NCBI GenBank assembly: GCA_963596015.1
Contig: CAVBJS010000005.1
Span: 12,822 to 76,821, forward strand
DNA: 64,000 nt
Source of the DNA: CAG-791 sp963596015
GTDB taxonomy: Bacteria > Bacillota > Clostridia > Lachnospirales > Lachnospiraceae
Reading direction: 5' to 3'
Part shown: positions 9,911 through 18,748 of the stretch, one piece after another
Numbering within the stretch: position 1 is the stretch's first letter
How the letters are laid out: each line of letters starts with the position of its first letter
The notes under the pieces: generated by a model
What the model was told of the DNA's origin: nothing
Databases searched by the model: none
Seen by the model: the letters and a program-made list of their open reading frames with translations, nothing else
Made by a program: the position numbers and the translations under genes

Positions 9911-11564
9911 ATGTTTCTACTCCACCCGACTTTTTCGTTTTACAGAGAATATATTGTAAGTCGTCCTCGTCCTGCATCCATTCCAGCGCAGGAAACCGCT
10001 CCTTTAAGCTGCTGAGGGATTCCTTACAGGATACGCAGATATTAACCTCGATATGATCCCTGATCTCAGCAGAGAGCAGCAGTGATCGCAAGGACTCCAG
10101 TCCTGTCTCCACGACGGCTTCAAACAGGTCATAGATCTGCATCGCCTGCTCCATAGCCAGCAGGATCTCCCCGTCTATGAGCGCTCTGCATTCCACACCG
10201 TACAGGTTCAGGCTCTCTATGGACTCATTAAAGCACAGCCGAAGCTCCTGCAGGGAGATCACACCCCGCTGTGTACCGACAAAGATCAGATTATTTCTCC
10301 GTTTGATATAGGTTCCGATCACGATAGCCTGGGCGAGAAGCCTTCCGGCTGTGTCCTCGTCCGCTGTTCTCTGTATGGCGGTAAGGCGCCCCTGCAGCAT
10401 CGCGATCTGCCGGGAGGTCTGCACTTCCATCATGTCATACAGGCGGTTTTCCTCCGAAAGTCGCAGATGTTTTTCCCGCTGTGCGTTTTCTGCCGTCAGA
10501 ACGTTGCCCATGTCACGCAGTTCTTCCTGTGTCAGCTCCAGTGCCTCGCGGAGTCGGTTCAGCTCGGAAACATCCTCTTCCCAGAACACCCAGCCATTGT
10601 GCAGCGAATGTCGCTTCAAAAGCGTGTCGGCATCCGGCATGACGGTATCTGCATCCATCTGGCGCAGCGTATCCTGTGATATCGGCTCGCCCATTGCGGC
10701 GGAGATATGTTGCGGGGAAAAGTCTGCATCTGTGATCTGAACCGGCAGCAGGGTTGCCTCCAGCAGTTCATCGTATCCCGTGTTGGATTGGATCAGACCG
10801 CACCGGATGCATCCTTCAAAGACGGCGCAGATCAGCAGGCAATGGGTGACGGTCATGTCGCCTGCCAAAAGCAGGATGAAGCGGACGCCGCGTATGTATG
10901 CGGTGGTATAGAGCAAAGACAGACCGAGTGGGAGCAGCGGCAGCAGGAGGATGGTCTTGCTCTGGGGGATGCGACATTTCTTCAGCATTACAGCGAAAGA
11001 AAAAAACGCACATAGTATTATCCACAGCAGAACGATGTAATAACCTGCCTCATAGCGATATTCAGTGTCCGTCATAACGCCGGAGGGGAAAGAAAACACG
11101 TCCCGGTGCAGGTCGTTTGTCAGGACAAGGAGAAGCAGGAGCGCCGACGGTGCATAAAGCAGCTTCGTCCAAAGGGGCAGCCGGTAATTTTCCGCTTTAC
11201 CCAGCGACATACTTACAAACAGAGCCACAACCGGGATGAACAGCATGGGAAGATAGTACCAATACCAGAGCCAGCGCTTGATATCCATGCTGTCGATCGA
11301 ATGTTTGATAACTTTAAGCAGCATCCACAATGCCATCATCACTATGATCGTCAGCAGATACCGCCGCACCTGTGTCTGAATGATGCGGGTGCGGATCGAA
11401 ACGCCCCAGGCCGTCAGCAGACAGATATGGATCGTGCCGCGCAGCAGCAAAGCATTCGGAGGGAGTATACCGCTTTGTGTAAGATATTGCAGGCTTGCAG
11501 CAAACGCCATAAGCGGCAGTACGATCAGCGCCGCGAGTATGCTTCTTTGTGTCGCCCTGCTCAT
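9885..11564 (-). CDS. Multi-pass membrane sensor with PAS-like region, lacking kinase motifs
   Basis: The start is set at the second ATG (MSRATQRS) because GGAGGGG sits directly upstream; an in-frame ATG 21 bp earlier spans that site. The 559-residue protein has about eight hydrophobic helices in its first 250 residues, resembling the 7TM N-terminal region of some Firmicutes histidine kinases. A PAS-like segment and a coiled coil (about 330-400) follow, then a region of about 160 residues where a kinase core would be expected. I see no HExxxP-type phospho-acceptor and no N- or G-box. It looks like a sensor that kept the input half and passes a signal to the soluble kinase encoded downstream. 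It is the first gene of a three-gene overlapping operon. Ligand unknown. Confidence 0.8.
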   Translation of the reverse strand: MSRATQRSILAALIVLPLMAFAASLQYLTQSGILPPNALLLRGTIHICLLTAWGVSIRTRIIQTQVRRYLLTIIVMMALWMLLKVIKHSIDSMDIKRWLWYWYYLPMLFIPVVALFVSMSLGKAENYRLPLWTKLLYAPSALLLLLVLTNDLHRDVFSFPSGVMTDTEYRYEAGYYIVLLWIILCAFFSFAVMLKKCRIPQSKTILLLPLLPLGLSLLYTTAYIRGVRFILLLAGDMTVTHCLLICAVFEGCIRCGLIQSNTGYDELLEATLLPVQITDADFSPQHISAAMGEPISQDTLRQMDADTVMPDADTLLKRHSLHNGWVFWEEDVSELNRLREALELTQEELRDMGNVLTAENAQREKHLRLSEENRLYDMMEVQTSRQIAMLQGRLTAIQRTADEDTAGRLLAQAIVIGTYIKRRNNLIFVGTQRGVISLQELRLCFNESIESLNLYGVECRALIDGEILLAMEQAMQIYDLFEAVVETGLESLRSLLLSAEIRDHIEVNICVSCKESLSSLKERFPALEWMQDEDDLQYILCKTKKSGGVETYGQDQGKL

Positions 11565-11672
11565 ATCATCCCCTCCGTTGTGCAAGTACTGTTTTCATTA
11601 TGATACCATGCGGGTATAAAAAGGCAATGCCGCCTGCTGCTCCCACACGGAAGAGAGAATGGAAAAAATGCT

Positions 11673-11730
11673 ACTATTCAGATGCCGGTCAGGCGATAGA
11701 AACCGCCGCTTGGTCGTGGATTGAACAGCA
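11673..11730. repeat. Possible TTCAGA-family short inverted-repeat element (degenerate)
   Basis: This intergenic stretch begins with TATTCAGATGCCGGTCAGG and ends with TTGAACAG, resembling the ends of the elements at 33370, 51540 and 63835. The arms pair only partly, so this is a weak copy. The remainder of 11565-11829 holds no gene I can support. Confidence 0.4.
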
Positions 11731-11829
11731 ACAAAAAAATAATTACAGACCCTATCCGATCGGCGGGGGTATTTCGGAAGGCGTGCTGTTACGATAAACA
11801 CAAACTGGGAAAGGTGGTGGTAAGAAAGC

Positions 11830-12219
11830 ATGCGAAGAATTGTGTTGGATATGCAAAGTGAACTGTTTGCAGAAGCGATCACAAAGGTGCTTGCAGACAG
11901 CCATCTCGCTTTCCGGGTGTACCGTTCTGCGAAGCCTGAAGAAACGGTATCCCTGTGCCGTACCTGCCATGCCAACGTGCTGTTGATGGAGGTCACCCGG
12001 CAGGGAGTCCGGCAATTAGGCGAAAGAATAAAGCTTCTTGACGAACTGCGGAGCAATGAAGGCGAATTAAGCTGCAAAACACTTCTGTTGGTGGATGAGA
12101 AGGCAGATGAACTATTGGCGGCCGATGTGCGGCAGGCAGTAAAGGATCAACTGGCCGATAATTTCGTTTATGCGTCCATATCACCGACATATCTTGCAGG
12201 CGTGATCGATACGCTTTAG
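11830..12219 (+). CDS. Receiver-like protein lacking the phospho-acceptor Asp (pseudo-receiver)
   Basis: A 129-residue protein whose strand order resembles a response-regulator receiver: MRRIVLDMQSELF at the start, ANVLLMEVT where LLMDV would carry the phosphorylated Asp, and TLLLVDEKAD in the third strand. The acceptor position reads Glu, which can mimic constant phosphorylation. No DNA-binding domain is attached. A purine-rich GGTGGTGGTAAG precedes the ATG. The next gene starts 6 bp downstream, so it heads a cluster of four same-strand genes. It may interact with the divergent sensor proteins at 8.3-11.6 kb. The receiver fold is inferred from pattern only. Confidence 0.6.
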   Translation: MRRIVLDMQSELFAEAITKVLADSHLAFRVYRSAKPEETVSLCRTCHANVLLMEVTRQGVRQLGERIKLLDELRSNEGELSCKTLLLVDEKADELLAADVRQAVKDQLADNFVYASISPTYLAGVIDTL

Positions 12220-12225
12220 AAAGGA

Positions 12226-12480
12226 GTGACGATCATTCAGAAACCTTCAAAAAAAATACAGAAGATCGGGGTGATCATCGTATCGGTGTTTGCTCTTTTA
12301 GTATTGACGGGATTCTTTCTGTATAAGCATTTTGTCACGGATCAGATCATGGACGGAGGCGGCGGAATGGAGAACCCGTATGTGACAGAGGAACCGGACG
12401 GCGATGGAACACTTCGAATAGAAGTGGAGTTAACGGATGGCGCAGAGGAAACTGTAAACTTGCAAAAGATAAAGGAGTAA
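12226..12480 (+). CDS. Small single-pass membrane protein, unknown function
   Basis: An 84-residue protein with a basic N-terminus (KPSKKIQK), one hydrophobic helix (VIIVSVFALLVLTGFFLY) and an acidic outer part (EEPDGDGTLRIEVELTDGAEE). The start is uncertain: the frame begins at GTG 12226, but that codon overlaps the AAAGGAG ribosome site, so an ATC or ATT codon a few positions later is also possible. It lies between the pseudo-receiver and the zinc-ribbon gene with gaps of 6 bp each, which indicates one transcript. I do not recognise the family. Confidence 0.6.
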   Translation: MTIIQKPSKKIQKIGVIIVSVFALLVLTGFFLYKHFVTDQIMDGGGGMENPYVTEEPDGDGTLRIEVELTDGAEETVNLQKIKE

Positions 12481-12486
12481 GAGCGT

Positions 12487-13254
12487 ATGGGACTGTTTGA
12501 TAAGAAGTATTGTGACATTTGCGGAGAAAAGATCGGATTGCTGGGCAATCGCAAGCTGGAAAACGGAAACCTTTGCAAAGACTGCGCCAAAAAGCTCTCA
12601 CCGTGGTTCTCCGACCGGCGCGGCAGCACGGTGGATGAGATCAAGACGCAGCTTGCCTACCGCGAAGAAAACAGGGAAAAGGTGTCGGCATTCCACACAA
12701 CAAGGGCCCTTGGCACGAATGTGAAGGTGCTTCTGGATGAGGACGCAGGAAAATTTATGGTGACGAGCGCCCGTGATCTTGCAGAGGCCAACCCGGACGT
12801 GATGGACTTCTCAGATGTGACCGGCTGCAACCTGGATATTGACGAGAGCCGCTCGGAGATCAAGCGGAAGGATAAGGACGGCAAGGAGGTCAGCTACAAT
12901 CCGCCTCGCTATGAGTATTCCTACGACTTCTATGTCACTATCTTCGTCAATAACCCTTATTTCGACGAAATTCGGTTTCAGCTCAATTCCGGCTCCGTGG
13001 ACATCACGCCGACGCCTGCACGTCCCGGAATGACGGCAAATCATAATCCGGAGACTAATGTAGAATACCGCAATTACAAGAAGATGGGTGAGGAGATCAA
13101 GCAGGCGCTCACGCGGATCCGCAAGGACGTGCGCAAAAAGGCAGAACAGGCAGCCGCGCCCAAGATAGCGGTCACCTGCCCTTGCTGCGGCGCAACTACC
13201 ATGCCGGACGTCAACGGTTGCTGTGAATACTGCGGCGGTGCGGTGAACGGATAG
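12487..13254 (+). CDS. DUF4428-like double zinc-ribbon protein
   Basis: A 255-residue protein. The N-terminus carries CDICGEKIGLLG followed by CKDCAKKLS, typical of the DUF4428 zinc-binding domain. The C-terminus has a second zinc ribbon (CPCCGATTMPDVNGCCEYCGG). Between them is a mixed domain containing an acidic/basic segment (DIDESRSEIKRKDKDGKE) and aromatic strands (YEYSYDFYVTIFV), which may be a small beta-rich domain. No membrane segment is visible. It is the last of three closely packed genes. The biological role of this family is unknown to me. Confidence 0.75.
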   Translation: MGLFDKKYCDICGEKIGLLGNRKLENGNLCKDCAKKLSPWFSDRRGSTVDEIKTQLAYREENREKVSAFHTTRALGTNVKVLLDEDAGKFMVTSARDLAEANPDVMDFSDVTGCNLDIDESRSEIKRKDKDGKEVSYNPPRYEYSYDFYVTIFVNNPYFDEIRFQLNSGSVDITPTPARPGMTANHNPETNVEYRNYKKMGEEIKQALTRIRKDVRKKAEQAAAPKIAVTCPCCGATTMPDVNGCCEYCGGAVNG

Positions 13255-13383
13255 ATCAGATCATACAATGAGACCTCCGACGGAGGGAATCTCGTTCCCG
13301 ACGAAAGAGGCTGCTGCTCATTCTGCAGTTGCCGTCTCGGCAGCAGAGTGAGCAGCGGAAAGTTCTGAAAAGGAGGCCTGACC

Positions 13384-14643
13384 ATGAAGCATCCGATCAC
13401 GAGACGTTTTGCTCCGGCGCTTCTGTGCCTGAGTCTGGCACTGAGCCTGGCAGCCTGCGGCGGGAATACAAAGACCTCGCCGGCAGAGGAAAGCGGCAGC
13501 GTTGATGATTCTCTGTCTACCGGTGATACTTCAGAGACGAAGACCGCATCGGCAGAGGAAAACGGCAGCGTTGATGATCCTTTGTCTACCGGTGATACCT
13601 CTGAGGCAAATACCGCACCGGCAGAGGAAAGCAGCAGTGCGGCAGAGACCCTGTCCGGTGGCAAAGGTGTGAAAGCCGGGGGTACGTCTGCTGCTTCACA
13701 GGAGGAACAGACCCCGGAGGAGAAAGAAGCCATCGACCTGCTGCGTACTTGCATGGCAAAGACGGAGCAGGCCTGCGCAGTGGCCTATCTGGGGTACCGG
13801 GAGGCTGGAGATCTTTCCTCTCTTTCGGACTGGATTCAGGACAACTGCAGCGGTTTGGCACAGGAGATGCCCTTCCTTCTGACCATTCCTGCGGAGCGGA
13901 TCCTGGGGGGCAGCTACGGCGATCTGTTCTGCTTCGTCCCAAGAGACGAAAACAGCAGCTTTGCCGTAAACCGGGTCAAATGGACATCTGACCGCAGCAG
14001 CGAGCAGCCGGAGAATGTTAAAGTCCTCTACCGCAGCGAGCAGGCACAGCCCATTTTGGTCTTTAGCCATTGCGAGGAATATCTGGACAAGCCGGATATT
14101 GAGATCCATGTCATCGCCGAAAACAGCGCCGATATCAAATGGTATCCGCAACTGGACGAGTGGGAAAATCTCGTGCTGCCGGCCGATAGGGAAGGAAATG
14201 CCGCCATGCTGAATTTCACCGTCTTCGGTGATACCACCGGGCTGGACTATACACAGGACTGGGCCGACCCCGCGGGAGACAGTTGGTGGCTGCCGCCCAC
14301 GGATGAGGGGCTGGCGGATACCACCTGGGTCTGTGACCGCTGGATCATGGAGCTGCGTCGGGGCTGCGGCGATCCGGAGTATTTCGGCGTGGCGGAGCTT
14401 TTCTATCAGTTTGAGGACGGGCAGGAGTATCAGCGTCTCTATACCGGCGTTTGGCGCATGAGCGATGATTGTCTGGAACTGATGCTCTCAGCGGGAGTGG
14501 GGACATCCACAGGCGGCTGCTTCCCGGTGCTCATTTCCCCCTCCGGGGAAGAACTCTACATCCAGGAGAACCGGAAAGGTCTCTCCCCGCCGTTCTTTGA
14601 CGATGACGTGACCTCCATGACCATGATATTAAGCTACGGATGA
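13384..14643 (+). CDS. Secreted lipoprotein with repetitive acidic linker
   Basis: The 419-residue protein begins with a lipoprotein signal peptide (basic MKHPITRR, hydrophobic LCLSLALSL, lipobox LAAC), so it should be anchored outside the membrane by its Cys. Residues about 30-100 form a Ser/Glu/Asp-rich linker made of 23-residue repeats. The remaining 320 residues are globular, with several Trp-rich segments; I recognise no enzyme family. AAAGGAGG precedes the ATG. It lies 129 bp after the zinc-ribbon gene on the same strand. That gap contains partly paired sequence but no clear terminator, so cotranscription is possible. Confidence 0.75.
   Translation: MKHPITRRFAPALLCLSLALSLAACGGNTKTSPAEESGSVDDSLSTGDTSETKTASAEENGSVDDPLSTGDTSEANTAPAEESSSAAETLSGGKGVKAGGTSAASQEEQTPEEKEAIDLLRTCMAKTEQACAVAYLGYREAGDLSSLSDWIQDNCSGLAQEMPFLLTIPAERILGGSYGDLFCFVPRDENSSFAVNRVKWTSDRSSEQPENVKVLYRSEQAQPILVFSHCEEYLDKPDIEIHVIAENSADIKWYPQLDEWENLVLPADREGNAAMLNFTVFGDTTGLDYTQDWADPAGDSWWLPPTDEGLADTTWVCDRWIMELRRGCGDPEYFGVAELFYQFEDGQEYQRLYTGVWRMSDDCLELMLSAGVGTSTGGCFPVLISPSGEELYIQENRKGLSPPFFDDDVTSMTMILSYG
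13477..13614 (+). repeat. 69-bp in-frame tandem repeat inside lipoprotein gene
   Basis: Two consecutive 69-bp units, followed by a partial third, encode near-identical 23-residue linker units (AEE.GSVDD.LSTGDTSE). In-frame repeat copy number can change by slippage, altering the spacer length of the surface protein. Confidence 0.85.
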
Positions 14644-14696
14644 GCGTTTTTTTTTTTTTTAATACTTGCATCTCTCCCCCCCTTTTATGCTGACGA

Positions 14697-14727
14697 GAGG
14701 CGTCCCGGATCCCGGGATGCCTCTTTT
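14697..14727 (+). terminator. Probable rho-independent terminator
   Basis: GAGGCGTCCCGG pairs with CCGGGATGCCTC across 3 bases and is followed by TTTT. It lies 54 bp after the lipoprotein stop. A run of 14 T just after the stop (14647-14660) has no hairpin of its own. The rest of 14728-14957 holds no recognisable gene. Confidence 0.7.
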
Positions 14728-14957
14728 CGTCGTTAGGGCTCTGTATCCGGACACATCCTGCTGTCTGGCTGAGGGCTGAATTGTAACAAAAAAGGTAAAT
14801 TATAAGCAATATCTTAACAACTTTCGTATTATTTATACGCAAAGCATGTTATCATTAATGGGTACGTCTGTCAGAATGCCTAAGAGTACCTAGCAGGATT
14901 TTCCGGGAGGGGCTGCATACTGGCTATGCGCACTAAACTGTGGCATGAGAGGTAAAC

Positions 14958-15956
14958 ATGAGTATTGCAAAACCGCTGAGCACCGCGTTGGAGCCGGCCG
15001 AGGTAAAGGCAGATCGCCGCAGGGCGCGCCGGTATGACCAGTGCGGCCTGGGTGAAAAAGCCATCTATATGGGAAGCACTATGCACCCCCGCCGGTATTA
15101 TATTCCTTACGCCAATGTGACCCATGTCTTTAAGCGGGTAGGCGTCAGCAATCCGGAGGGCAAGGGCTTTCTGGCACCGGTGCTGTTCGTGGTAGTCCGC
15201 TACGATGGAGATAAGGAACAGTCCTGCGCTTTCCGCTATCTGCAGGATGCGGATAAGATGCTGGATGATCTGGAGAAAAACCATCTCGAGATCAGTCTCC
15301 TCTCCCCGGAGGGCGAGAAGAGAGAAAAGCAGCGGCAGGAGACAGAGGCCAGGATCCTGGCCAATGATCTGTCCGAGACCGCCCGGAAAAGCAAACGGAT
15401 CCTGGAGGATGCCAGGTGGGAGATCCACAAGCGTCCCGGCCTCTATGAACAGATGGCAGCCATGGCCAAATTAAAGCGCCATGCGGATCTGATGAAGCCG
15501 TGGATAAAATATGTGGCGATGGGCATGCTGGTGACGGGGGCGGCGGCAGCGATAGCCGGAATGGTGATAATGAGAATGGCTGATAAAAGCGTGGGGATCG
15601 TACTTGCCCTTATCGGCATCATGCTGATCTTTCTGGCCATCAACAGCAAAGGACTTCCCAGCAGGCTCACCAACAGAAAGCTGCGGGATAAGGAATATGA
15701 GGCCTCCGTGGAGGCTATGGAAAGGGCAGTGAAGCATCTGGAAGATTTCCCGATTCCCTGTTGCTATGCCCACATCTATACCTTTGACAGGATGATCCGC
15801 ATCCTGCAGCAGGAGAGAGCTCAGACCATAGAGGAGGCGCTGGAGGTCTTAAAGACAGACTTAAAAGCCATGGATTCTTCCGTGGTGCTGGCTAAGGAGG
15901 ACTACCTGCAGGTAGTCGCCATCAAACCTTTGTTTACTGTGCGGGACTACAGATAA
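14958..15956 (+). CDS. Conserved-looking membrane protein, unknown function
   Basis: A 332-residue protein: a basic N-terminal domain (RRRARRYDQCG), a beta-rich part (YYIPYANVTHVFKRV, FVVVRYDG), a charged helical stretch, then two closely spaced transmembrane helices (about 185-235) and a cytoplasmic helical C-terminus. GAGAGGTAA precedes the ATG, and the bases before it (ACTGTGGCATGAGAGGTAA) resemble the ends of the hairpin elements found before other genes in this window. No enzyme motif is visible. Confidence 0.7.
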   Translation: MSIAKPLSTALEPAEVKADRRRARRYDQCGLGEKAIYMGSTMHPRRYYIPYANVTHVFKRVGVSNPEGKGFLAPVLFVVVRYDGDKEQSCAFRYLQDADKMLDDLEKNHLEISLLSPEGEKREKQRQETEARILANDLSETARKSKRILEDARWEIHKRPGLYEQMAAMAKLKRHADLMKPWIKYVAMGMLVTGAAAAIAGMVIMRMADKSVGIVLALIGIMLIFLAINSKGLPSRLTNRKLRDKEYEASVEAMERAVKHLEDFPIPCCYAHIYTFDRMIRILQQERAQTIEEALEVLKTDLKAMDSSVVLAKEDYLQVVAIKPLFTVRDYR

Positions 15957-16046
15957 GGCCAATATCTGCAGTGACTGCTGGTAATATTTTTTTATGAGAG
16001 AAGGTCACAGGTACCCAATAAAACAAGTGACCGAGAAGGAGGAGAT

Positions 16047-17600
16047 ATGGCTACATTTATCATCGGCCTCGTGATTCTGATCGGCGGCGGACTGCTGTAC
16101 GGTAAGCTTTGCGAGAGTGTCTTCGGACCGGACGACAGAGAGACCCCTGCTTATGCCAAGCAGGACGGTGTGGATTACGTCCCTATGAAGACATGGAAGA
16201 ACAGTTTGATCAACCTGCTGAACATTGCAGGCACCGGACCGATCCTTGGACCTATTCAGGGTATCCTGTTTGGACCCATCGCTTTTCTTGCTATTCCCAT
16301 CGGCAATGTCATCGGCGGTTCCATGCATGATTATTTCAGCGGCATGATCTGCACCCGGGACGGCGGCACACAGATGCCTGATCTGGTAAAGAATTACACC
16401 AACAAGGTGGTTTATATTCTCTACGATATCTTTGTCTGTGTCCTGCTGCTGTTAGTAGGCGCTGTATTTATTTACACCCCCGGCGACATCGCAGCCACCC
16501 AGGTCTTTGGATTTGGCGGCACGCCCCAGGAAGTATCTACCTGGATCATTTACACGATCATCTTCGTGTATTACCTGATCGCTACCGTATTCCCTATCGA
16601 TAAGATCATCGGACGGGTCTATCCCATCTTCGGTCTGATCCTGGTATTCTCCGCACTGGGCATTTTCGTGGCTATCTTTACCAAGGGATATCCTCTGATC
16701 AACCTGTGGGATAACTGGAACACCGTAGGTGTGTTTGCAGCTGACGGCGGCTTTGACTTCGGCAGCTACTTCGGCTCCGGTCCCTTTGCAGCAGACGGCA
16801 ATCATTTCCTGCCTATCTTCTTCGTGACCGTTGCCTGCGGTATCCTTTCCGGTTTCCACAGCACCCAGACCGCACTGATCTCCCGTACCATCGAATCTGA
16901 GAAGAACGGCCGCATGGCCTTCTTCAATATGATGGTGGCAGAGGGATTTATCGCTATGTGCTGGGCAGCAGGTGCTATGGCCATGATCAACATGGGCGCA
17001 TCTGCCGGCGGTGTCACCATGGTAGACGGTGCTTACAATGTTTTGAAAAATGGGGAGCTGGTGGCTGTGTCCGCTACTTCCGTAGTAGGTGTTCTTTGCA
17101 AGAATGCACTGGGCCCTGTAGGCGGCGTGATTGCCCTGGTCGGTGTCATCATCCTGCCTATCACCTCCGGTGATACGGCGCTTCGTGCACTGCGTTTGAC
17201 CTTGTCTGACTCTCTTCACTTAAAGCAGGAGAACAATAAGCAGCGCATAGGCCTGGCTGTTCCGGTATTCGCACTGGTTTATCTCATCCTGATCTGGGCT
17301 AAGTTTGACTCCAACGGATTCAATACCCTGTGGAGATATTTCGCATGGTCCAACCAGATGATCTCACTGTTCGCACTGGCCGGCATCGCAGCCTGGATGT
17401 ATAAGAACGGCAAGGCTAAATACATATGGATGCCCATGATTCCCGGTGTGTTCTATGCATTTGTAACCTGCACCTTTATCGCAAGCCAGAAGATTGGCTT
17501 TAATCTTCCCTGGACCATTTCTTATGTGATCGGTACGGCTTTTGCTGTTTGCTATCTGATCGTCGTGATCATAAACGGCAAAAAGAAAGCAGCTGCGTGA
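16047..17600 (+). CDS. cstA: CstA-family transporter (peptide/pyruvate uptake type)
   Basis: A 517-residue integral membrane protein with roughly 13 hydrophobic helices. The N-terminal half contains the family signatures NIAGTGPILGPIQG and GNVIGGSMHDYFSG. Relatives (CstA, BtsT) import peptides or pyruvate in enteric bacteria; substrate assignment in Clostridia is uncertain. AGGAGGAG lies just before the ATG. The 90-bp leader contains a small hairpin (GGTCAC paired with GTGACC). It probably forms its own transcription unit, as a hairpin with a T-rich tail follows. Confidence 0.9.
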   Translation: MATFIIGLVILIGGGLLYGKLCESVFGPDDRETPAYAKQDGVDYVPMKTWKNSLINLLNIAGTGPILGPIQGILFGPIAFLAIPIGNVIGGSMHDYFSGMICTRDGGTQMPDLVKNYTNKVVYILYDIFVCVLLLLVGAVFIYTPGDIAATQVFGFGGTPQEVSTWIIYTIIFVYYLIATVFPIDKIIGRVYPIFGLILVFSALGIFVAIFTKGYPLINLWDNWNTVGVFAADGGFDFGSYFGSGPFAADGNHFLPIFFVTVACGILSGFHSTQTALISRTIESEKNGRMAFFNMMVAEGFIAMCWAAGAMAMINMGASAGGVTMVDGAYNVLKNGELVAVSATSVVGVLCKNALGPVGGVIALVGVIILPITSGDTALRALRLTLSDSLHLKQENNKQRIGLAVPVFALVYLILIWAKFDSNGFNTLWRYFAWSNQMISLFALAGIAAWMYKNGKAKYIWMPMIPGVFYAFVTCTFIASQKIGFNLPWTISYVIGTAFAVCYLIVVIINGKKKAAA

Positions 17601-17697
17601 GCGTAAGACGGACAGCGGAGTGTGGCTGGGTCCGCCTTCCGTATGCTAAGGGATTAGGTCCGCATCAATAGCGGAAACAAGACTGACAACAGAAAGA

Positions 17698-17735
17698 CCG
17701 TCGGACCAGGGTACGTCCGGCGGCCTTTTACATTT
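17698..17735 (+). terminator. Terminator after cstA
   Basis: CCGTCGGAC pairs with GTCCGGCGG with one wobble pair, followed by CCTTTTACATTTTT. It lies 98 bp after the cstA stop and just upstream of the MoxR gene. Confidence 0.65.
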
Positions 17736-17784
17736 TTCAAAAAAGTTTTTCAGGGAAATGTACGAGAAATATAGGGAGGAAACC

Positions 17785-18702
17785 ATGGATATAGCAGCAT
17801 TTCTCAGACAGGAAGGGGTATCGGAGAGCATTTTGAAAGAGGCGGAGCACTTTCGCAGCTTTTATAAGCTGGGAGAAGGTGCAGAGAGCAGGGTCCCCAC
17901 ACCGCCTTATTTTTATTATGGAAAAGAAATCTGGGAGCAGGCCCTCTCTACCCTGTTGGCGGGGGAAAATCTCCTTCTGGTAGGGCCTAAGGCCACAGGC
18001 AAAAATGTGCTGGCAGAGGGCCTTTGTGCCGTGCTTGGAAGGCCGGAATGGGACATCTCTTTTTACATTAATACGGATGCGGCTTCTCTCATCGGCACGG
18101 ATACCTTTGAAAACGGCAAGGTGACCCTGCGCAAAGGACCGATCCTGCAGTGTGCCCAGGAAGGGGGCTTTGGCGTCTTAGATGAGATCAATATGGCCAA
18201 AAACGAATCTCTGGCAGTGCTGCATGCCACCCTGGATTTTCGTCGCATCATTGATGTGCCTGGGTATGAGCGGATCACTCTCCATGAGGCAACCCGGTTT
18301 ATCGGTACCATGAACTACGGTTATGCCGGCACAAGAGAGGTCAATGAGGCTCTGGCATCCCGCTTCATGATCATCCAGATGCCCATCATCACCCAGGAGA
18401 ACTTAGAGAAGCTGATCCAGGATAAGTATCCTTCCATCAAGCCCGCTTACAAGCAGCAGTTTGCCAGTCTTTTTGGAGACATCCGCCGCAAATGCGAGGG
18501 AGGCGAGATCTCCACAAAAGCACTGGATCTAAGAGGTCTTCTGGCAGCTATTAAGATGATAGAGCGGGGACTGCCGGCTATGCAGGCCCTGGAGCTGGGC
18601 ATCGTCAATAAGTGCTTCGAGGAATACGAAAGACAGCTGGTGCGGGATATGATCACGGTGCGCTTTCCGGCGGATCTGGATAGGAACGCGATCTTTGCAT
18701 AA
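17785..18702 (+). CDS. MoxR-family AAA+ ATPase
   Basis: The start is at MDIAAFLRQEG because GGGAGGA lies just upstream; the frame extends 9 codons further without a ribosome site. The 305-residue protein has Walker A (GPKATGKN), Walker B (FGVLDEIN), sensor 1 (FIGTMNYG) and an arginine-finger region (NEALASRF). MoxR ATPases act as chaperones that remodel or activate a partner, typically together with a VWA protein encoded next door. Its 3' end overlaps the frame of the VWA gene, whose true start is 47 bp downstream. The client is unknown. Confidence 0.9.
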   Translation: MDIAAFLRQEGVSESILKEAEHFRSFYKLGEGAESRVPTPPYFYYGKEIWEQALSTLLAGENLLLVGPKATGKNVLAEGLCAVLGRPEWDISFYINTDAASLIGTDTFENGKVTLRKGPILQCAQEGGFGVLDEINMAKNESLAVLHATLDFRRIIDVPGYERITLHEATRFIGTMNYGYAGTREVNEALASRFMIIQMPIITQENLEKLIQDKYPSIKPAYKQQFASLFGDIRRKCEGGEISTKALDLRGLLAAIKMIERGLPAMQALELGIVNKCFEEYERQLVRDMITVRFPADLDRNAIFA

Positions 18703-18748
18703 GAGAGTGGGGAACCCGACGCAAAGCGTTTGTGGAATGGGGTTTACT

